64,000 bases of DNA. It comes from Vibrio sp. BS-M-Sm-2. Lineage in GTDB: Bacteria; Pseudomonadota; Gammaproteobacteria; Enterobacterales; Vibrionaceae. Each line of letters opens with the position of its first letter. The first letter of the stretch is position 1. The stretch spans positions 744,001 to 808,000 of the forward strand of contig NZ_CP167894.1 of the NCBI RefSeq assembly GCF_041504345.1, written 5' to 3'. Positions 8,199-16,602 of the stretch are shown here, in pieces. The position numbers were made by a program, and so were the translations under genes. The notes beneath the pieces were generated by a model. It worked only from the letters and a program-made list of their open reading frames with translations, was not told where the DNA came from and did no database searches.

Positions 8199-9134
8199 TT
8201 AAAACCGCAAGCGCCTATCTTTAAGCGCCTTCGACATTGCATCTGACGTACTGATGACTTGTTCTCTGAACCATTTATGAGCAGGGTCACTGTTCTGCTT
8301 CTTCAACCAAATCAGGTAGTGAGATATCGGCTGATATTCAAAGGGTGGTTTGAACAGCTGCAAACTTAACTTTTCTTGGAACTGCACGGCCATAGATAAA
8401 GGCACTACAGTAATGTAATCGGATTGGCTACACAGCAAGATATTACTGAACAGCGAGCGTCCATGAAACACGATTTTACGTTGGGATAAATCCAAAGACG
8501 TGTAGTGATTCAAACTGCGAACTTTGCGTCGGGTTCTGTCTAGTACAGCATGTTTTTCACTGAGGAACTGCGCTTCGCTGATTTCACCTTGGATTCGCGG
8601 GTGATCAGCTCGACACACGATCACAAACTCGCCCTCATAAAGTGTTTCACTGACGATACTTGGGTGTTCAGGCACCACAATATCGATCATCGCATCGAAT
8701 TCTTGAGTCAAAAGATCTTCGTAAATTCGCTCATCACTGTCTGGTTGATCAAAGACTTCTAGCGACAAGTTTTGATTAGGAAGCGCCGCGAAACTATTGA
8801 GCAGCACCCACTGTAAGTGCTCAGGCGCAGAAATCACAAACTTACGCTCAGAGGATTGCTCATCAAAATTAGCCATCGACTGAAACACGCCATTGAGTTC
8901 ATTGATCGGCGCTTTTATCTGTTCGTATAAGCTTTGGGCATAAGACGTAGGCGCAACACCTCTTCCTTTACGAACAAAAAGCTCTTGGCCGATCTCTTTT
9001 TTTAGGCGCGCTAATGCGGTACTGATGGTCGATTGATTGGTACTGAGTTGATCCGCAGCCTTACTCAAACTGCCCTGCTCCATCACCGCAGAAAACACGG
9101 CAAGTAGGTTGAAGTTGGGAATGTCATTGCTCAT
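8199..9134 (-). CDS. LysR family transcriptional regulator
   Basis: A 311-residue LTTR. The N-terminal helix-turn-helix is at residues 8-65 (FNLLAVFSAVMEQGSLSKAADQLSTNQSTISTALARLKKEIGQELFVRKGRGVAPT). The remainder is the periplasmic-binding-protein-like effector domain. It sits directly upstream of gloA-nemA on the same strand, separated by a terminator, so control of those genes is possible but not shown. The leader just before its ATG holds four heptamer repeats (9138-9165). Confidence 0.92.
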   Translation of the reverse strand: MSNDIPNFNLLAVFSAVMEQGSLSKAADQLSTNQSTISTALARLKKEIGQELFVRKGRGVAPTSYAQSLYEQIKAPINELNGVFQSMANFDEQSSERKFVISAPEHLQWVLLNSFAALPNQNLSLEVFDQPDSDERIYEDLLTQEFDAMIDIVVPEHPSIVSETLYEGEFVIVCRADHPRIQGEISEAQFLSEKHAVLDRTRRKVRSLNHYTSLDLSQRKIVFHGRSLFSNILLCSQSDYITVVPLSMAVQFQEKLSLQLFKPPFEYQPISHYLIWLKKQNSDPAHKWFREQVISTSDAMSKALKDRRLRF

Positions 9135-9137
9135 ATA

Positions 9138-9165
9138 TCATTACTCATTACTCATTACTCATTAG
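9138..9165. repeat. Heptamer tandem repeat (TCATTAC)x3 + TCATTAG
   Basis: Four consecutive 7-bp units, three identical and the last differing at its final base. The array starts 4 bp upstream of the LysR start codon and so forms its ribosome-binding region. On the coding strand each unit contains GAGTAATG. Confidence 0.9.
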
Positions 9166-9338
9166 GCGACCATGAGCACTATGCTATCGTAAAAACGATT
9201 AAATAAAATAACAATCCCTCGTTTGACGTCGCAAATTGAGACAGTAGCACCCCTTCATACCGATCACTTTTGAAGAAGGGCCTCATCGATGAGTGATTCT
9301 CCAATAACAACGAAAAATGCACAATTGTCTCGTTTGTC

Positions 9339-9360
9339 ATGACACTGTGTTGAGTGTCAT
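9339..9360. repeat. Inverted repeat, 8-bp arms
   Basis: ATGACACT-GTGTTG-AGTGTCAT, perfect arms. It lies about 205 bp upstream of the LysR start. Possible operator; the binding protein is unknown. Confidence 0.5.
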
Positions 9361-10060
9361 TGAGATATACATTTGAGTAACTAGCGCTACAATATTCAAA
9401 TTGAATCTTCTACGAAGGGAGCTTATCTAAAAACTAAACCCATATATTTGACACATCATCGGTATAATTTTCTAACCTTGAGTGAATATTTTTCCGACAG
9501 GCAAAACTTATTATCAGTCATCTATAATTCATCATTCATATCCATCACTCCTTTTATTGTAAAAACTGTGTAAAAAGATTAATTTCGACAAATTACTTAT
9601 TGATGCTTTTATTAATCATTTCATTGATCCAAGCCAATTTAACTCACAATGTTTTAAAGCCGAATTTGAGCGCTAGCAAATAATTCAACCTGCCAATTCA
9701 GAACCACAACAACTCATCGTAATTACGATATTATCAAATCGTATTTCTGGGTAGATACCGCTCAAAACTCTTCCTATTATCCTGCCAACAAATCAATTAT
9801 TAACCCAAACAGAAAGCTGACGAATATTTTTACTGCAATGTGTCAACTGCCATGGAAGAGCCCCTCGATAATTGAGGTATTACACATAATAACGACAGCG
9901 GCTAATAAAACAGGTCGAATATATTTTCGATAGCCAAATAGCCATTCAGTTTACGTCTGCCAACAAGGATTGATTTGTAATGAAGCACATTAGCTTCTTG
10001 ATACCGAGAATCCGTTGTCTGGACTGCGTAGTATCACTTTAAATACCATCTAATACTTTT

Positions 10061-10096
10061 GTTTATTATGCGCATCAATCAACCCACATAATAAAC
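10061..10096. repeat. Inverted repeat, 10-bp arms, before the membrane/HlyD operon
   Basis: GTTTATTATG and CATAATAAAC are perfect complements separated by 16 bp and end 76 bp before the first gene. It may be an operator or an mRNA-leader hairpin. Confidence 0.55.
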
Positions 10097-10172
10097 ACCT
10101 ACTTTTTAAGATGTTGTTAAAGTTAAACTTCTAGGCTGCAAATTCTCTCTTCTTATTTATGTAGGTTGAGAT

Positions 10173-10784
10173 ATGAACTTTATAAAAATCGTTTTCCAGA
10201 AAATCTGGGCCATTGTGATGGTCTTGGTCAAATTCTGTCTGTTTATGGCAGTGATGTTTGCTGGTGCATGGGCGCTTGCACCATTAGGCACAATCCACTC
10301 TAAAGACATCGACATGTCTCAGTTCAACAACCACCCCAATGAAATGATGATGAACTTCTTCCAGATGGAGTACTTCTCTGGCTACTTGTTCTCAGTGACA
10401 ATTGCTGTGGTATTAGCCGGTGTTTACGGCATGTGGCAGTTACATGAACTGGGTGTGCATAAAGCAAAAGAACACAAAAGCGCTCACGTTCAAATCGTGT
10501 TTGCACTGTCACTTTGCGGACTCTTCATCAGCAAAACATTCTGGGTTATCGCCTTGGTTATCGCGCTAGCGAACTGGAAACATATTGGTCAATCACTGAG
10601 TGATGTGATTCGCCGTGGTGTACAACCTAAACGAGACGCGACTAATACAGAGGCCTCCGTAGTCCACGTATCACCTGAAGAACCAGTAACGGAGCCGTTT
10701 CAAACCAAACAATCTCCAGTAGAACAGTCTCCAGAAGCTCAGCCTTCAAAAGAAAAGACTCCAACAAATAAAGAGGTCGCATAA
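10173..10784 (+). CDS. Inner-membrane protein coupled to an HlyD-family gene
   Basis: A 203-residue protein with about four hydrophobic segments: residues 10-38 (WAIVMVLVKFCLFMAVMFAGAWAL), 69-88, 107-124 and 124-140. A 60-residue cytosolic-type tail rich in Glu, Pro, Gln and Lys follows (PEEPVTEPFQTKQSPVEQSP...). I do not recognise a named family. Its stop codon overlaps the start of the next gene (TAATG), so the two are translationally coupled. That suggests it is the membrane partner of the HlyD-like periplasmic adaptor, analogous to small partners in YiaVW-type pairs. Confidence 0.75.
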   Translation: MNFIKIVFQKIWAIVMVLVKFCLFMAVMFAGAWALAPLGTIHSKDIDMSQFNNHPNEMMMNFFQMEYFSGYLFSVTIAVVLAGVYGMWQLHELGVHKAKEHKSAHVQIVFALSLCGLFISKTFWVIALVIALANWKHIGQSLSDVIRRGVQPKRDATNTEASVVHVSPEEPVTEPFQTKQSPVEQSPEAQPSKEKTPTNKEVA

Positions 10785-11773
10785 TGAAAGAGATGATGAT
10801 TCCATACATCCTAATTGTATGGTCACTATTTGCGACAGGCGCACTTAAGAAGAACTTCAAGAACTACACCTGGGCTGCCATTGGGGGTGTAACGATTCTT
10901 GCAGTATTAGCAGTAATCTCTCGCTTGTGGGCACCCGTTGATTTAACCAACTCAACCACAGTCAAAGCACCACACGCGGTGATGTCACCTATCTTTGGTC
11001 AGCAGATCGACCAAGTGCTTGTTGAGCACAACCAAATGGTTAAAGAAGGCGACATAATCTACACTCTCGTCGACATCAATTCTGCCGCAGATAAAGCCAA
11101 GATCGAATCTTCAATTGTTCAGAAAGAAGAACAAATCAAGCAGATGGATCGCGATTTAGAGCGTGCTGAAACGTCACCTGAAATCTTCAATATGCGTGAC
11201 GTAGAAAAGTACGACTCAGATCTTCGAGTACTGCACGCTGAACTTGTGTCGCTAAAAGCCGATCTACAAAAAGTAAATTGGGCGCAAGAGAAGAAAACCA
11301 TTAGAGCGGAATTTGATGGCCAGGTATCGATAGTGAACATTGCTGAAGGTTCTGTAATGGGTAATATGCACCTCTACAACACCAGCAAAAAGTTTCTTGA
11401 GATGCGTATTTCAGACCAAACTTACGGCTATGTTCAAGTAGGAGATTTCGCTGAATTCTTCGTTGATGCATACCCAGGTCACGTGTTCCGAGCAAAAGTA
11501 CACAGCTTTAATGCAGGTACCGGTGAGTCGAGTATTTCTCCACTTCAGGGACCACAAAGCGTTGGCCAACACGTGGTAAGAAACGGCAATGGTTTAGGTC
11601 GAACTATCGTACTTGAGATCATCGAACCTGAAGGTTACAACATCCCTATAGGTTCAACTGGCGCGGCTTGGATCTCGGCTGAGAAACCACATCCGTTCTG
11701 GGGCTTCATTGATGTAATCGGCGCAGCAACGGTTCGCTTACAATCTTACAAGTCATACTTAGGTGCTTGGTAA
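10784..11773 (+). CDS. HlyD/membrane-fusion family protein
   Basis: A 329-residue protein with an N-terminal anchor pair (IPYILIVWSLFATGAL and YTWAAIGGVTILAVLAVI). A biotinyl-lipoyl-like half motif follows (VKAPHAVMSPIFGQQIDQVLVEHNQMVKEGDIIYTLVD), then a coiled-coil hairpin (about residues 100-165) and a second lipoyl half (IRAEFDGQVSIVNIAEGSV) leading to a beta domain. This is the EmrA/AaeA/YiaV layout. No outer-membrane channel or pump gene follows, and a terminator at 11881 closes the operon. The partner at 10173 is therefore the only local candidate for an inner-membrane component. Confidence 0.85.
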   Translation: MKEMMIPYILIVWSLFATGALKKNFKNYTWAAIGGVTILAVLAVISRLWAPVDLTNSTTVKAPHAVMSPIFGQQIDQVLVEHNQMVKEGDIIYTLVDINSAADKAKIESSIVQKEEQIKQMDRDLERAETSPEIFNMRDVEKYDSDLRVLHAELVSLKADLQKVNWAQEKKTIRAEFDGQVSIVNIAEGSVMGNMHLYNTSKKFLEMRISDQTYGYVQVGDFAEFFVDAYPGHVFRAKVHSFNAGTGESSISPLQGPQSVGQHVVRNGNGLGRTIVLEIIEPEGYNIPIGSTGAAWISAEKPHPFWGFIDVIGAATVRLQSYKSYLGAW

Positions 11774-11880
11774 GCTCTTAGTAAACGATTAGCTCTTGGT
11801 AAACGAATAAGTCATCAATGATGTGACTGTTATTCTCTCGTATAACAGCCACTCATTAACCTGCGACTAGTTTCCTCAAA

Positions 11881-11907
11881 ATGCCCCGAAATTCGGGGCA
11901 TTTTTGT
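11881..11907 (+). terminator. Terminator of the membrane/HlyD operon
   Basis: ATGCCCCGA-AAT-TCGGGGCAT is a perfect 9-bp GC-rich stem followed by TTTTTG. Confidence 0.9.
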
Positions 11908-11932
11908 ATCTGTTGCAAGCCCCTGTTACTAA

Positions 11933-11946
11933 TTGATTTAGATCAA
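11933..11946. promoter_or_regulatory. FNR/CRP-family-like box upstream of the alkyl sulfatase
   Basis: TTGAT-TTAG-ATCAA exactly matches the FNR consensus TTGAT-N4-ATCAA. It is centred about 155 bp before the sulfatase ATG. The promoter position is not visible, so activation versus repression cannot be judged. Confidence 0.5.
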
Positions 11947-12094
11947 TATAAATCGCCAATATAATCATTAGATAAATAAACCATCGAAAAAGCGATAGAT
12001 TGAAATCCTTTTACCGCGTAGATAGCGGCCTCTTCCACCTTTATCATTTGGCTCAAGAAATCCAATTCCTGTATCCAAATATAAGGTCACTACC

Positions 12095-14071
12095 ATGACT
12101 AATACATTTAAGAAAATGGCGCTTCCTGTTGCTATCGCAAGCGCTTTATTTGCTGCTGGTTTTGCATCTGCAACGCCAACTGTAGAAGCGACATCGAAAG
12201 TAGGCCAAGAACTTCAGACAGCAAATGCTGCGCAATACCAAGACATTGACCTTGATGCTCGCTACAAAAGCGAGGTTCTATTCGAACACAAATCAAACAT
12301 GTTCTGGGGCACAGGCGAGCGTATCCAAGTTGTTTCTAAAACTGGCCACTCTCTGGCCTACACAGAAGAATCTGACCACGTTCATCCAACTCTAACTAAG
12401 CATGGCCGAAAAATGGACCAAGCAATCATCAAAGTTGATGACAACATTTACCTTGGTTACGGTTTTGGTCTCGATACACCAGTAATGATCGAAGGTACTG
12501 ACGGTATCATTATTGTTGATCCAGGTGAGTCGGTAGAAATGGCTCAATCGGTTAAAGAGCAGTTTCGTCAAATCACAGACAAGCCAGTTAAAGCCATCAT
12601 CTACTCTCACAACCACATCGACCACATCTCAGGTGTGCGTGCATGGGTAACGGATGAAGAAGTGGCATCAGGTGAAGTGAAAATCATCGCAGAAGAAGGC
12701 CTAACCGCGGCAGTGGCTAACTGGTCTTCAAACCTAGGTACTCTATTTGGTCACCGTACTTCTTACACAGGCGCTAAGCACGTAGAAGAAGGCGAGCACG
12801 GCACAGTAAACGATGGCCTTGGTCCACGCTTCATGCAAGGTGCTATCTCGTTCATTGAACCAAACCTGCTTGTACCAAGCCAAAGCCACATCGAAATCGA
12901 AATTGCTGGCGTGAAAATGCACATCGAGAACGTGCCATCTGAAACCAAAGATGAGCTAGTGGTTTACTTCCCAGAGCAAAAAATCCTGCACGCGGCTGAA
13001 GTACTTCAAGGAGAGAACTTCCCTAACCTTCACACCATCCGTGGTACTAAATTCCGTGACCCATCAATGTGGTTCAAGGGCATCGACGTAATGCGTAAGT
13101 TCGACACTGAGATCATGATTAACTCTCACGGTCGTCCTGTTGAAGGCAAAGAAGCGGTATCTGACGTATTAACGGCTTACCGTGATGCGATTCAATACAC
13201 GCATGACCAAACTATCCGTTACATGAACAAAGGTATGACGCCAGATGAGCTAGTTGAGGTCGTTAAACTTCCGAAGCACCTTGCAGAACACCCGTGGTTA
13301 GGTGAGCACTACGGCACTGTTGCACACGCCGTGCGTCAGATTTACGTAGGTTACAACGGTTTCTTCGAAGGTGACCCATGGCAGCTAGAGCCAATGGCTT
13401 ACGAGCAACGCGCTAAAGCCTTCGTAGAGGTCATGGGCGGTCGTGACAACATCCTTACGACTGCACAAGCAGCAATTAAGGCAGAAAATTACACATTTGC
13501 AGCAGAAATTCTTTCTTACCCGATCACGGTAAACAAGCAAGATATGGAAGCTCGCGAAATGAAAGCACAAGCTTACAAAGCATGGGCTGCTGACCAAGTG
13601 AACATCAACTGGCGTAACTGGGCACTTAACGCTGCTGCTGAACTTGAGAACAAGCGTGACTTCTCTAATATGATCAACTTCGCTTCTGTTGACGTTCTTA
13701 CTGCGCTACCAAGCAAGCAGATCTTCGACATGATGACCTCAACGCTTATCGCAGAAAACTCGTTAGACGTAAACATGATGCTAACGTACAACTTCTCTGA
13801 TACGAACGAAGCATTCACTATCGAAATCCGTAACGGTATTGCTCAGTTACACGAAGAAGCAGTGAAAGGTGCAGACGTTCAAATCGACACTACTCGTGCC
13901 GTACTGAACCAAATATTGATTGCGGGTCCAAACGCTCAACAAGTGATTGGTACTAACCTACAGTCTGGTGCATTCAAGTTCTCGAATGGCGACATCAAAG
14001 GCTTCGGTCAATTCATGAGCTACTTCGATAAGCCAATGACTCCAGAAGAGATCATGCTCATCGTTCGCTAA
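12095..14071 (+). CDS. Secreted alkyl/aryl sulfatase (SdsA/BDS1-type metallo-beta-lactamase fold)
   Basis: A 658-residue enzyme with a signal peptide (PVAIASALFAAGFASA, cleavage near residue 26). The metallo-beta-lactamase domain carries the zinc motif SHNHIDH (His172, His174, Asp176, His177), preceded by EGTDGIIIVDPGES. The dimerisation region has HTIRGTKFRDPSMWFKGIDVMRKFDTEIMINSHGRPV. The C-terminal third (about 530-658) is the SCP2-like lipid-binding domain (AFTIEIRNGIAQLH...GAFKFSNGDIKGFGQFMSYF). The layout and length match SdsA1/BDS1, which hydrolyse primary alkyl sulfates such as dodecyl sulfate for sulfur or carbon. It is monocistronic behind an FNR-like box. Confidence 0.93.
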   Translation: MTNTFKKMALPVAIASALFAAGFASATPTVEATSKVGQELQTANAAQYQDIDLDARYKSEVLFEHKSNMFWGTGERIQVVSKTGHSLAYTEESDHVHPTLTKHGRKMDQAIIKVDDNIYLGYGFGLDTPVMIEGTDGIIIVDPGESVEMAQSVKEQFRQITDKPVKAIIYSHNHIDHISGVRAWVTDEEVASGEVKIIAEEGLTAAVANWSSNLGTLFGHRTSYTGAKHVEEGEHGTVNDGLGPRFMQGAISFIEPNLLVPSQSHIEIEIAGVKMHIENVPSETKDELVVYFPEQKILHAAEVLQGENFPNLHTIRGTKFRDPSMWFKGIDVMRKFDTEIMINSHGRPVEGKEAVSDVLTAYRDAIQYTHDQTIRYMNKGMTPDELVEVVKLPKHLAEHPWLGEHYGTVAHAVRQIYVGYNGFFEGDPWQLEPMAYEQRAKAFVEVMGGRDNILTTAQAAIKAENYTFAAEILSYPITVNKQDMEAREMKAQAYKAWAADQVNINWRNWALNAAAELENKRDFSNMINFASVDVLTALPSKQIFDMMTSTLIAENSLDVNMMLTYNFSDTNEAFTIEIRNGIAQLHEEAVKGADVQIDTTRAVLNQILIAGPNAQQVIGTNLQSGAFKFSNGDIKGFGQFMSYFDKPMTPEEIMLIVR

Positions 14072-14108
14072 TAATCAAAGGCTGCTAAGGATGGCGAGTC
14101 GATAACTT

Positions 14109-14128
14109 AGGGACCCATTGTGGTCCCT
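14109..14128 (+). terminator. Probable terminator of the sulfatase gene
   Basis: AGGGACC-CATTGT-GGTCCCT, 7-bp perfect stem about 38 nt past the stop, with only a short T tract. Confidence 0.6.
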
Positions 14129-14226
14129 TTATCGTTTATTTATTGGTACAGTTCGCAACCTTAACTCAACGATCTAGGTCTATTGTTGGAGTAAGGAAAC
14201 TGCCCTGCTTCTTTTAAGGTTCACAC

Positions 14227-14715
14227 ATGCTAAAACGTTTTGTTCTTTTGCTTTCACTCAGTTCTTCTCTGGTATTAGCTTGCGGATTACACCAAGAAAC
14301 CGGATTTAGTTTAGTGACAGAGCCCGGTTCACTGGAGGTATTTGGCAATGTCATCACAGCAAGGCAAGATGACGAGTTCGGAAACCTAGATAAACCGGAT
14401 CATTTCAAACTGTTTTCGATAAAGTCAGCACTCGCAAAGGCGCATCTGAGTAAGATTGAATTCAACTTATTTGAAGCGATTAAAGGTCACTACAGCCAAA
14501 TCAGCATTGAAAAAGGCGTGAACATTTCAGGAAGAGACACTTTGCCGACAGAGAACGATTTATTGCTTATTACAGAGCTCGACGTGTTCGATGCATTAGC
14601 GAACGGAACGATCTCTTGGGATCAAGCGACACTGAATGGATTAGTGGTAATCAATGGCCCTCAAGACAAACGAGAGCAGCTTGAAGATTGGCTTAGTGAT
14701 ATTTTTGAAGGGTAA
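14227..14715 (+). CDS. Putative lipoprotein of unknown function
   Basis: A 162-residue protein beginning MLKRFVLLLSLSSSLVLACGL. The signal peptide ends in a lipobox-like LVLAC with Cys19, so it is probably lipidated, with Gly at +2 (outer-membrane sorting by the +2 rule). The mature part is acidic and soluble (HQETGFSLVTEPGSLEVFGNVI...LLLITELDVFDALANGTISWDQATLNGLVVING). I do not recognise a family. It is convergent with cyoE and separated by a long-loop hairpin at 14748-14776. The TELDVFDALANG..W..A....LV.I pattern looks regulatory or structural rather than catalytic. Confidence 0.7.
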   Translation: MLKRFVLLLSLSSSLVLACGLHQETGFSLVTEPGSLEVFGNVITARQDDEFGNLDKPDHFKLFSIKSALAKAHLSKIEFNLFEAIKGHYSQISIEKGVNISGRDTLPTENDLLLITELDVFDALANGTISWDQATLNGLVVINGPQDKREQLEDWLSDIFEG

Positions 14716-14747
14716 TAGCTTAAAGCGGGACAGATAAAAAGTCGTCA

Positions 14748-14776
14748 AACCCTCGGACTTCAGAACATTGAGGGTT
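14748..14776. terminator. Weak hairpin between convergent genes
   Basis: AACCCTC and GAGGGTT pair around a 15-nt loop between the lipoprotein stop and the cyoE stop. No strong T run; possibly a shared, weak terminator. Confidence 0.4.
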
Positions 14777-14792
14777 CAACGACAAACTTAAA

Positions 14793-15665
14793 TCAAAAAA
14801 GCGTAGGCAGCGGAATCAGTTCGAGCCCTAGTACGCCACTGATGCCCATCACCACCAGCAGAGAAACCTTGAAAACGGTCTTTGACCACTGAATGTAGTT
14901 AAGACAATCAACCTTACGGAATGTCACTTTGGTCCACATAAAGCAAACGGCCGCCGACACCGCTAGGTATTCATAACCCGCCTCTCCGAGTAAGAACAAC
15001 GCCAGAGCAACTGCGCCAAACGCTACTACATACGCTTTCATGTGCTGATGTGCTTTGTCGACGCCCTCTTTCACCGGTAACACAGGTATACCTGCATCGC
15101 GGTAGTCTTGAATGCGGAACATCGCAATCGCATACGAGTGTGGCATCTGCCATAAGCAGAACATGATGAACAGCAGAACGGCTTCTAAGCTCAAGTAATT
15201 CGTCACACCAAGGTAACCAACTAATGGCGGAACTGCGCCAGAGATACTGCCAACTAAGGTGCCGTAAACCGAATTACGCTTGTACCACATGGTGTAGAAA
15301 AAGACGTAAAACACATAGCCAAGCAACACCACAACCGCAGACATCGGATTAACAAATTGAAACAGCAACGCTGTGCCTGCCAACAACATAACTAACGCAT
15401 AGATAAATGCGACGTCTGTGTTGATATTGCCCTGAACCAATTCACGGTTCTGGGTACGTTTCATTTTCTGGTCGATATCTCGATCAAAGATGTTGTTCAC
15501 CACGCAACCTGATGCAATCACAAGCCCTACACCCGCTAAAGTCGTCAGTAACAACATCGCACTGGCTGGTTCTGTTTTTGCGGCGAGGAAGAACCCCGCC
15601 GCAACAGAAATCAGGTTGCCGAAAATGATGCCCGGTTTGGTAATAGACAAATATTTTTTCAGCAT
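14793..15665 (-). CDS. cyoE: Protoheme IX farnesyltransferase (heme O synthase)
   Basis: A 290-residue multi-spanning UbiA-family prenyltransferase that makes heme O for the adjacent bo3 oxidase. It begins MLKKYLSITKPGIIFGNLIS. It contains the Asp-rich prenyl-diphosphate motif NNIFDRDIDQKMKRT and the second conserved RIQDYRDAGIPVLPV motif, with about nine membrane helices. I chose ATG 15665 rather than farther-upstream in-frame starts, which would run into cyoD, because MLKKYLxITKPG is the family N-terminus. It is the last gene of the cyo operon, 8 bp after cyoD. Confidence 0.95.
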   Translation of the reverse strand: MLKKYLSITKPGIIFGNLISVAAGFFLAAKTEPASAMLLLTTLAGVGLVIASGCVVNNIFDRDIDQKMKRTQNRELVQGNINTDVAFIYALVMLLAGTALLFQFVNPMSAVVVLLGYVFYVFFYTMWYKRNSVYGTLVGSISGAVPPLVGYLGVTNYLSLEAVLLFIMFCLWQMPHSYAIAMFRIQDYRDAGIPVLPVKEGVDKAHQHMKAYVVAFGAVALALFLLGEAGYEYLAVSAAVCFMWTKVTFRKVDCLNYIQWSKTVFKVSLLVVMGISGVLGLELIPLPTLF

Positions 15666-15673
15666 ACCTTGGC

Positions 15674-15985
15674 CTACAACTTCATGTTGACGTTCATGTT
15701 GTAGATGATCCATACCGAGCCAGCGATAAGAATCAATACAACAATGGCAGTAAACATCAGTGACACCAAGTTCCAACGCCCATCGGAAGATTTCGCTTCC
15801 ATATGTAAGAAGTACTTAAAGTGCACAAAGATTTGCACCAGCGCACAACCAAACAAGATCACGTAAGTTTCCGTGCTTGGTAGCGCATGTGACCACACAA
15901 TGTAGAACGGAATAATGGTCAGAATTAGTGACGCAATAAAGCCTTTCACATAATCCGTTGCACCGCTATCTAGATGCTGTTCCAT
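15674..15985 (-). CDS. cyoD: Cytochrome bo3 ubiquinol oxidase subunit IV
   Basis: A 103-residue membrane protein starting [20 protein letters not shown] with three hydrophobic helices. It contains the family motif ALVQIFVHFKYFLHM. The ATG overlaps the cyoC stop by one base (TAATG). Subunit IV is needed for assembly and stability around the CuB site. Sequence and operon position agree. Confidence 0.95.
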   Translation of the reverse strand: MEQHLDSGATDYVKGFIASLILTIIPFYIVWSHALPSTETYVILFGCALVQIFVHFKYFLHMEAKSSDGRWNLVSLMFTAIVVLILIAGSVWIIYNMNVNMKL

Positions 15986-16602
15986 TACATCACCCCCATT
16001 AAGTACACGATGGTAAATACACAAATCCAAACGATATCAAGGAAATGCCAGAACAGGCTTAAGCACTGGAAACGCATCGACATGTTGTCGTTCAAGCCTT
16101 TGGTTGAAAGCTGGTGATACGCCACCGCCATCCAAATCAGACCGAACGTGACGTGCAAACCGTGTGTGCCAACCAAGGTAAAGAATGCAGAAAGGAACGC
16201 ACTCTCTTGAGGGCCATAGCCTTCTGCAATCAAGTGATGGAACTCATACACTTCCATACAGATAAAGGCTAAACCCAATACGAAAGTAACTTTGATCCAT
16301 CGCTTCAGTCCGGTAACGTCTTTGCGCTTCATTGCAATCATGCCAAAGCCAAAGGTGATACTACTGAACAACAGCATCATGGTTTCGACAAACACGAACG
16401 GCAGTTCAAAGATGTCTTTACCTGTCGGCCCTGCTATTGATCCACTCTCAAGCACGGCATAAGTCGCGAAAAGCGTGGCAAACAGGACACAGTCACTCAT
16501 CAAGTAAACCCAGAAACCAAACAACTTGTTGCCCGCGGATTCGTGGTGATGATCATGCGAGTGTGCAAGATCATAAGTGTGTGACGGAGTATTAGCTTGC
16601 AT
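15985..16602 (-). CDS. cyoC: Cytochrome bo3 ubiquinol oxidase subunit III
   Basis: A 205-residue five-helix protein beginning [20 protein letters not shown], a His-rich N-terminus, then [26 protein letters not shown]. The FWVYLMSDC and [15 protein letters not shown] motifs are those of heme-copper oxidase subunit III. The ATG at 16602 lies inside the end of cyoB (11-bp overlap), pointing to coupled translation. Longer in-frame starts upstream were rejected because they lie in cyoB coding sequence and lack homology. Confidence 0.95.
   Translation of the reverse strand: MQANTPSHTYDLAHSHDHHHESAGNKLFGFWVYLMSDCVLFATLFATYAVLESGSIAGPTGKDIFELPFVFVETMMLLFSSITFGFGMIAMKRKDVTGLKRWIKVTFVLGLAFICMEVYEFHHLIAEGYGPQESAFLSAFFTLVGTHGLHVTFGLIWMAVAYHQLSTKGLNDNMSMRFQCLSLFWHFLDIVWICVFTIVYLMGVM

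Larger units (their letters stand above)
9135..10172. other. Gene-free region of about 1 kb
   Basis: No convincing open frame on either strand; stops are dense and the sequence is AT-rich. It contains the heptamer array at 9138-9165, an 8-bp inverted repeat at 9339-9360 and a 10-bp inverted repeat at 10061-10096. It must carry the promoters of the LysR gene and of the membrane/HlyD pair. It could also hide a small RNA or a decayed gene, but I cannot show either. Confidence 0.5.
11774..12094. other. Spacer with 18-bp duplication, terminator and FNR-like box
   Basis: Immediately after the HlyD stop are two imperfect 18-bp tandem copies (11774-11791 and 11792-11809, beginning GCTCTTAGTAAACGATTA and GCTCTTGGTAAACGAATA). 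Then come the terminator at 11881 and the TTGAT-N4-ATCAA box at 11933. The rest is AT-rich leader of the sulfatase gene. Confidence 0.6.
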
